DNA of 5,123 bases from Candidatus Iainarchaeum sp. GTDB taxonomy: Archaea; Iainarchaeota; Iainarchaeia; JAADDC01. The stretch lies in NCBI GenBank assembly GCA_013154145.1, contig JAADDC010000003.1, positions 1 to 5,123 of the forward strand, written 5' to 3'. Below the pieces are notes generated by a model. That model was not told the origin of the DNA. It searched no databases and was given only the letters and a program-made list of their open reading frames with translations. Of this stretch, positions 1-5,123 are shown one piece after another (the first letter of the stretch is position 1; each line of letters opens with the position of its first letter). The translations under genes and the position numbers were made by a program.

Positions 1-1641
1 AACCGGGGCCGGGAAAGCGGCTACATCGGCCTCGAAGAATTGAAGAAGCTCCAGGAGCTGCGACGCCGCGGCCTCGTGGAGATCATCTTCGCCGGCGAGG
101 AGGTCCGTCCGGACCAGATTGCCGTGGCCAAGAACGTCTACGTGGACGCCCAGATCCGGGCCCTGGCCGAGAGGGAGGAAGCCATTCTCCTTACCTCTGA
201 CCACGTCCAGGCAGAGGTGGCCCGGGCCATGGGCCTGCCCGTCATCTACTACGCCCCCACCGAGAAGATCAGGGAGCCACCCTTCGTCCGCTACTTCGAG
301 GAGGGGGTTGCCTCCGTGCACCTCAAGGAAGGTGTTCCGCCCAAGCGCAAGCGCTGGGTAAACGGCGAGTACATCTTGGAAGAGCTGGACGAGAAGCCCC
401 TCTCGCGGGCGGAAATGAAGCGCATGGCCAAGGACATCGTGGAACTGGCCAAGCGCGACCCCAAGAGCTACATAGAGATCGAGGCGGACGGCGCCACCGT
501 CGTCCAGTTCAGGGAGTACAGGATTGCCATAGCCTATCCGCCCTTCGCCGACGGCTGGGAGATCACCATCGTGAGGCCGGTAGCTAAGGTCTCCCTCGAC
601 GACTACAAGCTCTCCGACAAGCTCTTGGAGAGGTTAGAAAAGAGGGCCGAGGGCATACTCATTGCCGGTCCCCCCGGTGCCGGCAAGTCCACCTTTGCCA
701 CGGCCCTGGCCGAGTTCTACCGCTCCAAGGGCAAGATCGTCAAGACCATGGAGTCTCCGAGGGACCTACAGGTTCCCGACGACATCACCCAGTATGCACC
801 CTTGGAGGGTGACATGGAGAAGACCGCCGACATACTGCTCCTGGTCCGCCCGGACTACACCATCTACGACGAGGTGAGGAAGACCCGGGACTTCGAGATC
901 TTCGCCGACATGAGGCTGGCCGGCGTCGGGATGATCGGCGTCACCCACGCCTCCCGTCCCGTGGAGGCCGTCCAGCGCTTCGTGAGGAGGATAGAGCTGG
1001 GCATCGTGCCCCAGGTGGTGGACACCATCATCTTTATCAACAAGGGCCGGGTGGAGAAGGTCCTCACCCTCGGCCTCACGGTGAAGGTGCCCACGGGCAT
1101 GACGGAGGCGGACCTGGCCCGGCCCGTGGTGGAGGTCCGGGACTTCGCCACGGGCAAGCTGGAGTACGAGATCTACACCTACGGCGAGGAGACGGTGGTC
1201 GTCCCCATCAAGGAGGAGAAGGAATCGCCCCTGGAGGAACATGCCAAGCGGAGCATACAGGTGGAGCTCTCCCGCTACATACCCTTTCCCTTCCGCATAG
1301 AGGTCCGCAAGAACAAGGTCATCCTCTACGTGGCTCCCGAGAACGTTCCCCACGTCATCGGCAAGAAGGGCAAGAACATCGCCGAGCTAGAGGAGATCAT
1401 CGGCATGCCCATAGAGGTGAAGGAAGAGAAGGCCATGCCCAAGATCAGCGTCCGCAGGAAGCGCATCGTCATAAAGGCCGGCAAGAAGGGGAAGGCCGAG
1501 GTCTACGTGGACGGAGAGCTCGTCTACGAGGGCAACACCGACGCCAAGGGCGTCCTCAAGATCCCGAGGGGAAGCCCCGGAGCCGAGGAGATAGAGAGGG
1601 CCCTCAAGGAAGGTCGCAGCATCGAGGTGAAGGTGAAGTGA
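1..1641 (+). CDS. PINA-type PIN domain / ATPase / KH domain protein, 5'-truncated by window edge
   Basis: The reading frame is open from base 1, so the start lies left of the window; 546 residues plus stop are visible, and the PIN N-terminus with its first catalytic Asp is missing. A TTG at 40 is only an internal codon. Domains in visible-residue numbering: the second half of a PIN nuclease fold (1-80) with acidic residues D49 (VDAQIRALA) and D67 (LLTSD); a linker; a secretion-type ATPase (about 160-380) with Walker A GPPGAGKST (223-231, K229), Walker B-like YTIYDEVR (D290, E291) and His-box GVTHAS (H316); a KH domain (about 430-475) with GKKG at 454-457; and a basic beta-rich tail to 546. 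The Sulfolobus relative PINA is a hexameric ATPase that migrates Holliday junctions and partners Hjc; the KH and PIN domains also allow RNA action. It overlaps the next gene by 4 bases. Family assignment is firm; the substrate here is inferred. Confidence 0.95.
   Translation, partial: NRGRESGYIGLEELKKLQELRRRGLVEIIFAGEEVRPDQIAVAKNVYVDAQIRALAEREEAILLTSDHVQAEVARAMGLPVIYYAPTEKIREPPFVRYFEEGVASVHLKEGVPPKRKRWVNGEYILEELDEKPLSRAEMKRMAKDIVELAKRDPKSYIEIEADGATVVQFREYRIAIAYPPFADGWEITIVRPVAKVSLDDYKLSDKLLERLEKRAEGILIAGPPGAGKSTFATALAEFYRSKGKIVKTMESPRDLQVPDDITQYAPLEGDMEKTADILLLVRPDYTIYDEVRKTRDFEIFADMRLAGVGMIGVTHASRPVEAVQRFVRRIELGIVPQVVDTIIFINKGRVEKVLTLGLTVKVPTGMTEADLARPVVEVRDFATGKLEYEIYTYGEETVVVPIKEEKESPLEEHAKRSIQVELSRYIPFPFRIEVRKNKVILYVAPENVPHVIGKKGKNIAELEEIIGMPIEVKEEKAMPKISVRRKRIVIKAGKKGKAEVYVDGELVYEGNTDAKGVLKIPRGSPGAEEIERALKEGRSIEVKVK
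1624..1630 (+). promoter_or_regulatory. Ribosome-binding site fixing the methyltransferase start
   Basis: GAGGTGA matches the archaeal anti-Shine-Dalgarno closely and stands 7 bases before GTG 1638. It lies within the last codons of the PINA-like gene, consistent with translational coupling. A second AGGTGA at 1631-1636 is too close to the start to serve it. Confidence 0.75.
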
Positions 1642-2171
1642 GGATCCGGGTGCTCCCGGGGGTCTATCCACCCTCGGAGGATACCTTCTTCCTCGCCTCC
1701 CGACTGGAGGAGATCCCCCTCGACGGCGCCCGGGTCCTGGACCTGGGAACAGGGAGCGGGTATCTGGCTGTCCTGGCGGCGCTCCGCGGCGCCCGCGTCA
1801 CGGCGGTGGACATCCAGCCCAAGGCAATCCTCAACGCCCGCCTGAACGCCCGCCTCAACGACGTGAGGATTTCCACGCGCCTCTCAGACCTCTTCGAGAA
1901 CGTCAGGGGACGCTTCGACGTCGTCGTCTTCAACCCCCCTTACCTCTCGCCCTGGGAAGAGGTGAACGATCCTGCCTGGGATGGCGGAGTTCCCACCATC
2001 CTGCGCTTTCTGGAGGAGGTTGAGGAGTATCTTGCCCCCGGCGGCAGGTACCTCCTGGTCCTCGAGGAGGGCCCCGAGTGGGAGCAAATAAAGAAAAGCC
2101 TCCCCCGATGTGTCCGTGTGAGGAGAAACGCCTTCCACCTGTTACTCCTGGAGGGGAGAGCGTGCCAATGA
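1638..2171 (+). CDS. Mtq2/HemK2-type protein N5-glutamine methyltransferase (release-factor GGQ modifier)
   Basis: A 177-residue class I SAM-dependent methyltransferase without the N-terminal helical domain of bacterial PrmC, as in archaeal and eukaryotic Mtq2/HemK2/N6AMT1. Visible motifs are the N-terminal VYPPSEDT (9-16), motif I DLGTGSGYLA (35-44, SAM glycine loop), acidic D58 after strand 2 (VDIQP), D84 (SDLF), the amide-methyltransferase signature NPPY (99-102) that holds the substrate glutamine, and WDGG (114-117) typical of this subfamily. From the family, it should methylate the Gln of the GGQ motif in aRF1, and eukaryotic members act with a Trm112 partner; no Trm112 gene is visible here. 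GTG 1638 is chosen because of the GAGGTGA seven bases upstream and the family-like N-terminus. It overlaps the genes on both sides by 4 bases, so all three are probably co-transcribed. An alternative specificity such as another protein amide or a nucleic acid is possible but less likely. Confidence 0.92.
   Translation: MRIRVLPGVYPPSEDTFFLASRLEEIPLDGARVLDLGTGSGYLAVLAALRGARVTAVDIQPKAILNARLNARLNDVRISTRLSDLFENVRGRFDVVVFNPPYLSPWEEVNDPAWDGGVPTILRFLEEVEEYLAPGGRYLLVLEEGPEWEQIKKSLPRCVRVRRNAFHLLLLEGRACQ
2150..2158 (+). promoter_or_regulatory. Ribosome-binding site for the DRG-like GTPase
   Basis: GGAGGGGAG, inside the 3' end of the methyltransferase gene, ends 9 bases before ATG 2168. It supports the ATGA-overlap start over the upstream in-frame GTG at 2078. 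Confidence 0.65.
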
Positions 2172-3253
2172 ACGCGCCCCCAGAGTTCAACAAGGCCATG
2201 GATAAGTATTCCTCGGCCCGCAGCACCCAGGAGAAGATCCGCTACCTGGAGGAGGCCCTCCGCTACCTCCCCAAGCACAAGGGAACGGAGAACATGAGGA
2301 AGCAGCTCATGAGAAGACTGTCTGAGCTCAGGAAGCAGCTGCTGAAGGAAAAGAAGCAGAAAAAAGGTGGCGGAAAGAGTTTTCTCGTTCCCAAGAGTGG
2401 CTACCAAGCCGTTCTCTGGGGCTTTGCCAACGCCGGCAAGTCTTACATCCTCAACAGCCTCACGTCCCTGAACATCCCCTCGACGCCCCGGCCCGTGGAA
2501 ACAGACAAACCCACGCCGGGCATGATGGACGTGGGCGGGGGCTACGTCCAGCTGGTGGAACTTCCCTCCTACTTCGAGGGCTTCCGGGGATCCAAGTTCG
2601 AGTCCATGGTATTTCCCTCCATCCGGGCGGCGGACCACCTCATTCTGGTCATTGACCTCAGCTTCGACCCGGAGTATCAGGTGGGCACACTCCTGGACCT
2701 GCTCCGGGAGCACGACATCTTCCCCAACCGGGAACCCCCTCCCGTGAAAGTGGAGAAGCAACACTCGGGGGGTATTCGCTTCGTGGGAGAGGACCTCCTG
2801 GAGGGAGATCAGGAGGAGTTCATGGAGGTGCTCCAGATGTTCGGCCTCCACAACGCCGTGGTGGTTCCCTACGGTAGAATAACGCCCGGCGACCTCTTCC
2901 TGGCCCTCGACGAGAGCGCCAAGTTCATCCCCATGTTACTCCTGGGGAACAAGGGCGGCTTCGAGGACGAGTTCCTTTCTCTACCCCACCCCAAGCTTAT
3001 CTTCCGGGGAGAGGGGAGCAGGGAGGAGCTGTTCCGGGCCATGAGGCTCATCAGGGTCTACACGAAGCCGCCCCGGGGAGAGATATCCAAGACCGCCGTC
3101 ATTCTACCCGAAGGCTCCACGCCCGAGGACCTGGCGGAAGAACTCTTCGGGAGGAGGGAGATAAAGCAGGTGAGGCTCTGGAGGGACGGACGCTTCCGGA
3201 ATGTTCCCAAGGACTACGTCCTACAGGACGGCGACGTCATTGAGCTTCGATAG
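2168..3253 (+). CDS. Divergent DRG/Obg-family GTPase with C-terminal TGS domain
   Basis: Translated from ATG 2168 this is 361 residues, close to the usual DRG length. Residues 1-66 form a charged helical region with the family-like stretch KHKGTE (36-41). The G domain begins near 72, with P-loop GFANAGKS (85-92). The segment from about 180 to 260 resembles the DRG-specific insertion (FPNREPPP, then GGI, then HNAVVV). A TGS domain runs from about 295 (VYTKPP, AVILPEGSTPEDLA) to the C-terminus DGDVIELR. DRG and related TGS GTPases act on translating or stalled ribosomes, which fits the neighbouring release-factor methyltransferase. Several motifs are eroded: residue 93 after the P-loop is Tyr rather than Ser/Thr, G2 lacks the FTT stretch, G3 reads ELPS (131-134) rather than DLPG, the glycine-rich segment after G3 is shortened, and G4 reads NKGG (261-264), lacking the guanine-specifying Asp. 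GTP binding may therefore be weak or altered. The start rests on the RBS, the 4-base overlap and the family-like N-terminus. Confidence 0.9.
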   Translation: MNAPPEFNKAMDKYSSARSTQEKIRYLEEALRYLPKHKGTENMRKQLMRRLSELRKQLLKEKKQKKGGGKSFLVPKSGYQAVLWGFANAGKSYILNSLTSLNIPSTPRPVETDKPTPGMMDVGGGYVQLVELPSYFEGFRGSKFESMVFPSIRAADHLILVIDLSFDPEYQVGTLLDLLREHDIFPNREPPPVKVEKQHSGGIRFVGEDLLEGDQEEFMEVLQMFGLHNAVVVPYGRITPGDLFLALDESAKFIPMLLLGNKGGFEDEFLSLPHPKLIFRGEGSREELFRAMRLIRVYTKPPRGEISKTAVILPEGSTPEDLAEELFGRREIKQVRLWRDGRFRNVPKDYVLQDGDVIELR

Positions 3254-4004
3254 GTGGCTGTATCTCCTTCTTGTCTCCCTTCCAGCGCTTGTATCCTATG
3301 TAAGCCGTCACGAGGATGAGGAACAGTAGCGCAAGACCAATGGCCAGAAGTATGAAGGACGGGTTCACCCAGACGTCCACCTCGTAGCGGAGCAGGTGTC
3401 TCCCCCTCTCGTCCACGTAGGAAACGTAGAGGTAGAGCTTGTAGGCCCCCACGGCCGTGGGAGAGGGCGTCACCACGAACTCGGCCGTCTTCTCCCCCGA
3501 GAGATCACCGAGATCCACCGGATCGGAGACCGTGATGGAGGAGGTGGGCGACTCCAGCCAGAGACGGAGGTTCAGTGCCTCGCCGCTGACCTTCACCTCG
3601 AGGGTTCCGGAGCGTCCCGCCTCGAGGGAGAGGGTGGGATAGGAGACGGCCACGGGAGGATTGACGAACCTGAGGGGGTAGAGGGAGGCCAGCTTCTTGC
3701 CGTCGTACTCGGCGTCCACCACCAGGGCGTCGACGCCGGCGTCCTTGGCCCAGCAGTTGATCTCGACGCTTTCCACCGTGTAGGGTTCCACGTTTAGCTC
3801 CACGATTGGAGAGAGCACCTCGAAGAGGCCGTCGGCGTCGTGGGGATACAGTCTCACGTCGTGCTCCCCCTCGTAGGCGCTGACGTAGATAAAACAGGGG
3901 AATATCTCGTGGCTGTAGGCCTCCGTGGGCCCGTCTATCCCCAGCAGCACGCTACTCCAGACCGTAGTCATCAAGAGAAAGATCGTCAGCGTCTTCCTCC
4001 ACAC
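3237..4004 (-). CDS. Predicted surface protein: signal peptide, two Ig-like beta domains, C-terminal membrane anchor
   Basis: A 255-residue protein I do not recognise by name. Residues 1-29 are a signal peptide (MWRK then a hydrophobic run, with plausible cleavage after GPTEA). Residues 30-118 are beta-rich and hold the only two cysteines (C37, C84), spaced as a possible disulfide. Residues 118-214 resemble an archaeal COG1361/NEW3-like Ig fold: SLEAGRSGTLEVKV, then DLGDLSGEKTAEF, then GAYKLYLYVSYVDERG. A single transmembrane helix (about 216-238) is followed by the basic stop-transfer YKRWKGDKK and a short cytoplasmic tail, giving a type I topology with the bulk outside. The start is GTG at 4004-4002, supported by AGGAGG 7 bases upstream; later Met12 would destroy the signal peptide. 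It begins inside the upstream coiled-coil gene (53-base overlap) and its 3' end overlaps the convergent GTPase gene by 17 bases. Related Ig-like proteins in archaea often accompany exporters or the S-layer, but nothing here proves that. Confidence 0.88.
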   Translation of the reverse strand: MWRKTLTIFLLMTTVWSSVLLGIDGPTEAYSHEIFPCFIYVSAYEGEHDVRLYPHDADGLFEVLSPIVELNVEPYTVESVEINCWAKDAGVDALVVDAEYDGKKLASLYPLRFVNPPVAVSYPTLSLEAGRSGTLEVKVSGEALNLRLWLESPTSSITVSDPVDLGDLSGEKTAEFVVTPSPTAVGAYKLYLYVSYVDERGRHLLRYEVDVWVNPSFILLAIGLALLFLILVTAYIGYKRWKGDKKEIQPPIEAQ

Positions 4005-5085
4005 GCTTCCGCCTCCTAAGGAATATTATTATGGCGAGGACCAATAAAAGGCCTCCCAGTAGCAGCGGCGACGGCCCCTCCGGGGCCTCTTCTTCCCTGA
4101 AGCCGGCGTTGAGAACTGAAAAGAGCTCGGAGCGAAGCTTCTTGGCCACGGGCAGGGCCTCTGAGTACCTCTTTTCCTCCATAAGGGTCTTGAGCTCGTC
4201 GTAGAGGTTGAGTATGGTCGTGGCCCTGTCCCCTTCCTTCAGCTCGTCCCTGTGGGCGAGGACGAAATTGACGGCGGACTCCATGTCCGGGAATACGCCC
4301 ACTTCGGTGACGATCCTCTCGTTCAGGAGCTTGCTCAGCTCCTCGTAGGCGGCGTAGGACTTGCTCAGCTCTATGAGCCTCGCCACGTCCTCCTCGGAAG
4401 GGTTAAAAATGAGGGAAAGCAGCCGGTAGTCCGACTGCGCCCGGGAAAGGAGCTCGTCAAGGTCCGTCCTGCTGAAGGGTGGCGTGATGAGCTCCGAGAG
4501 AGCATTCACAAGAGTTAAATCTACGTTTTCTTCGGCGGCGAGCCGGGTCTTTATTTGCTGGGACAGTTCAATGATGCGGCTCGCCGCCCCGTAGACGATC
4601 TCGAAGTCCTGGATGACGTTGAGGTCCGGGCGGTAATCGCAGCTTGGATATTCGAGGAAGCGGTGAACGGAACTCTTCAATGATTCGAGCCGGGTGACGT
4701 AGGCCTCTATGAGGCGTTGCAGATCGATCACTTCCTCGTTTAGCTCTCGGAGGTCCAGGGGAACGTCGTACCTCTCCGAGAGGCTCCTTGCCTGAAGCAG
4801 CTGCAGCTCGTACTCCTTGAGGGCCTCCTTCAGGGATCTCAGCGAGGTGATGGTGGAGTCGTTGAGGAAGCCAAGACTGTCTATCACGCTGAGGAGTTTG
4901 TAGTAGGTGTAAAAGGTCCGGGCAACCTCGTAGCTGGGGTTTTCGGTGTAAAAGAGGGTGATGCTGTCCCCGGACGCCGCGTAGTAGACCTCCACCTCTC
5001 CTCCACAATCGAGGGTGATGAGGGTGGCCTCCTGGGGCACAGCCAGAACCACGGGGATCAGGAGGAGTAGCAGCGCCCACCTCAC
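3952..5085 (-). CDS. Predicted surface protein: signal peptide, helical coiled-coil-like ectodomain, C-terminal membrane anchor
   Basis: A 377-residue protein of no family I recognise. Residues 1-15 are a compact signal peptide (MRWALLLLLIPVVLA). Residues 18-48 look like a short beta segment with C27. Residues 50-330 are almost wholly amphipathic helix rich in Leu, Glu, Arg and Ser, with likely coiled-coil or helical-bundle stretches at about 77-145, 160-260 and 285-325; a second cysteine, C149, interrupts them in EYPSCDYRPD. A short Pro/Gly linker precedes one transmembrane helix (341-356), a stop-transfer RRRKR (357-361) and a strongly acidic cytoplasmic tail (DADDLSLDDYGLE). The start is GTG at 5085-5083: it begins the signal peptide exactly, no start codon lies upstream in frame, and no ribosome-binding site precedes it. 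A TATA-like element centred 25 bases away suggests a leaderless transcript. It is the first gene of a two-gene unit. A structural, sensory or transport-accessory role is possible; none is shown by the sequence. Confidence 0.87.
   Translation of the reverse strand: MRWALLLLLIPVVLAVPQEATLITLDCGGEVEVYYAASGDSITLFYTENPSYEVARTFYTYYKLLSVIDSLGFLNDSTITSLRSLKEALKEYELQLLQARSLSERYDVPLDLRELNEEVIDLQRLIEAYVTRLESLKSSVHRFLEYPSCDYRPDLNVIQDFEIVYGAASRIIELSQQIKTRLAAEENVDLTLVNALSELITPPFSRTDLDELLSRAQSDYRLLSLIFNPSEEDVARLIELSKSYAAYEELSKLLNERIVTEVGVFPDMESAVNFVLAHRDELKEGDRATTILNLYDELKTLMEEKRYSEALPVAKKLRSELFSVLNAGFREEEAPEGPSPLLLGGLLLVLAIIIFLRRRKRVEEDADDLSLDDYGLE
4012..4017 (-). promoter_or_regulatory. Ribosome-binding site for the Ig-like surface protein
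   Basis: On the minus strand this reads AGGAGG, seven bases before GTG 4004. It is embedded in the coding sequence of the upstream coiled-coil gene and decides the start of the downstream gene, indicating re-initiation or coupled translation within one mRNA. Confidence 0.8.
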
Positions 5086-5087
5086 AC

Positions 5088-5095
5088 TATAAAAT
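5088..5095 (+). promoter_or_regulatory. TATA-like box, possible rightward promoter
   Basis: The plus strand reads TATAAAAT, an A/T patch in a GC-rich setting. Its centre lies about 25 bases before a GTG at 5117, which could be the leaderless start of a divergent gene running out of the window. The BRE position (CTCACAC) is not a good match, and the gene itself cannot be verified from seven bases. Confidence 0.35.
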
Positions 5096-5105
5096 GGAGG
5101 GCTCC

Positions 5106-5114
5106 TATTAATAA
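5106..5114 (-). promoter_or_regulatory. TATA-like box for the leftward surface-protein operon
   Basis: The minus strand reads TTATTAATA, centred 25 bases before GTG 5085. With archaeal spacing of about 25 bases from TATA box to transcription start, the mRNA would begin at or next to the start codon, which explains the absent ribosome-binding site. No clear purine-rich BRE is seen next to it, so the strength is uncertain. Confidence 0.5.
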
Positions 5115-5123
5115 CCGTGTTCA

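Noticed and set aside
766..1353. 195-codon open frame on the minus strand inside the PINA-like gene
   Set aside because: It lies entirely opposite conserved ATPase and KH coding sequence, its translation is low-complexity in His, Leu, Gly and Asp, as expected for the reverse of GC-rich coding DNA, and it has no recognisable motif.
1833..1860. Tandem 12-base repeat (AACGCCCGCCTG and a near copy) in the methyltransferase gene
   Set aside because: It encodes NARLNARLN, which lines up with the usual NA..N helix after the SAM-binding Asp without an extra insertion, so it is probably coincidental codon similarity rather than an expansion.
2078..2167. Earlier in-frame GTG start for the GTPase, preceded by GAGGAGG at 2064-2070
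   Set aside because: It would overlap the methyltransferase by 94 bases, and the added residues are Pro/Cys-rich out-of-frame sequence. ATG 2168 has its own ribosome-binding site, an ATGA overlap and a family-like N-terminus.
1940..2851. 303-codon open frame on the minus strand across the methyltransferase and GTPase genes
   Set aside because: It spans two well-supported genes in antisense, with an amino-acid mix typical of a shadow frame and no domain signature.
3261..3283. Pyrimidine-rich tract just after the GTPase stop as a terminator
   Set aside because: It has no run of Ts typical of archaeal termination, and it is fully explained by the Lys/Glu-rich cytoplasmic tail coded on the other strand.
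3396..3797. 133-codon open frame on the plus strand opposite the Ig-like surface gene
   Set aside because: The translation is Gly/Val/His/Glu-rich shadow sequence; the minus-strand frame has a signal peptide, a membrane helix and a good ribosome-binding site.
1..5123. CRISPR arrays, tRNA or rRNA genes, insertion sequences, attachment sites
   Set aside because: No regularly spaced repeats, cloverleaf-like sequence, transposase motifs or terminal inverted repeats were seen, and nearly all bases are accounted for by five genes.

Overview
The window looks like chromosomal DNA from a GC-rich archaeon, probably a thermophile. The signs are a PIN-ATPase-KH protein of the archaeal PINA type, a compact one-domain release-factor-type glutamine methyltransferase, a DRG/Obg-related GTPase with a TGS tail, strong GGAGG/GAGGTGA ribosome-binding sites combined with GTG starts, TATA-like promoters placed for leaderless transcripts, and proteins rich in Glu, Lys and Arg but poor in Gln and Cys. 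I cannot name the genus; a euryarchaeal affiliation is only a guess. No insertion sequences, tRNAs, rRNAs or CRISPR arrays are visible. The window is almost fully coding, and no gap exceeds 40 bases.

Left part, + strand (1-3253): three genes in a tight operon joined by 4-base stop/start overlaps (GTGA, then ATGA). First is the 3' part of a PINA-like ATPase, whose start lies left of the window. Next is an Mtq2/HemK2-type N5-glutamine methyltransferase, expected to modify the GGQ loop of archaeal release factor aRF1. Last is a divergent DRG-family GTPase whose G3 and G4 motifs depart from consensus. The second and third genes point to translation termination or ribosome rescue. PINA is known mainly as a Holliday-junction ATPase, but its PIN and KH domains could also act on RNA.

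Right part, - strand (5085 down to 3237): two genes for predicted cell-surface proteins, transcribed leftwards towards the operon. The upstream gene encodes a mainly helical, coiled-coil-like exterior anchored by one C-terminal membrane helix. The downstream gene encodes a beta-rich, Ig-like exterior with the same signal-peptide/ectodomain/C-terminal-anchor layout. They overlap by 53 bases, the second has an excellent ribosome-binding site inside the first, and each has exactly two cysteines outside the membrane. They probably form a membrane-anchored complex; I recognise neither as a characterised family. The two gene groups converge, and their last 17 coding bases overlap (3237-3253).

Far right (5086-5123): a small intergenic region with a TATA-like element on each strand around an imperfect dyad, suggesting an interleaved divergent promoter. 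A possible rightward gene would start at GTG 5117, but too little of it is present to call.
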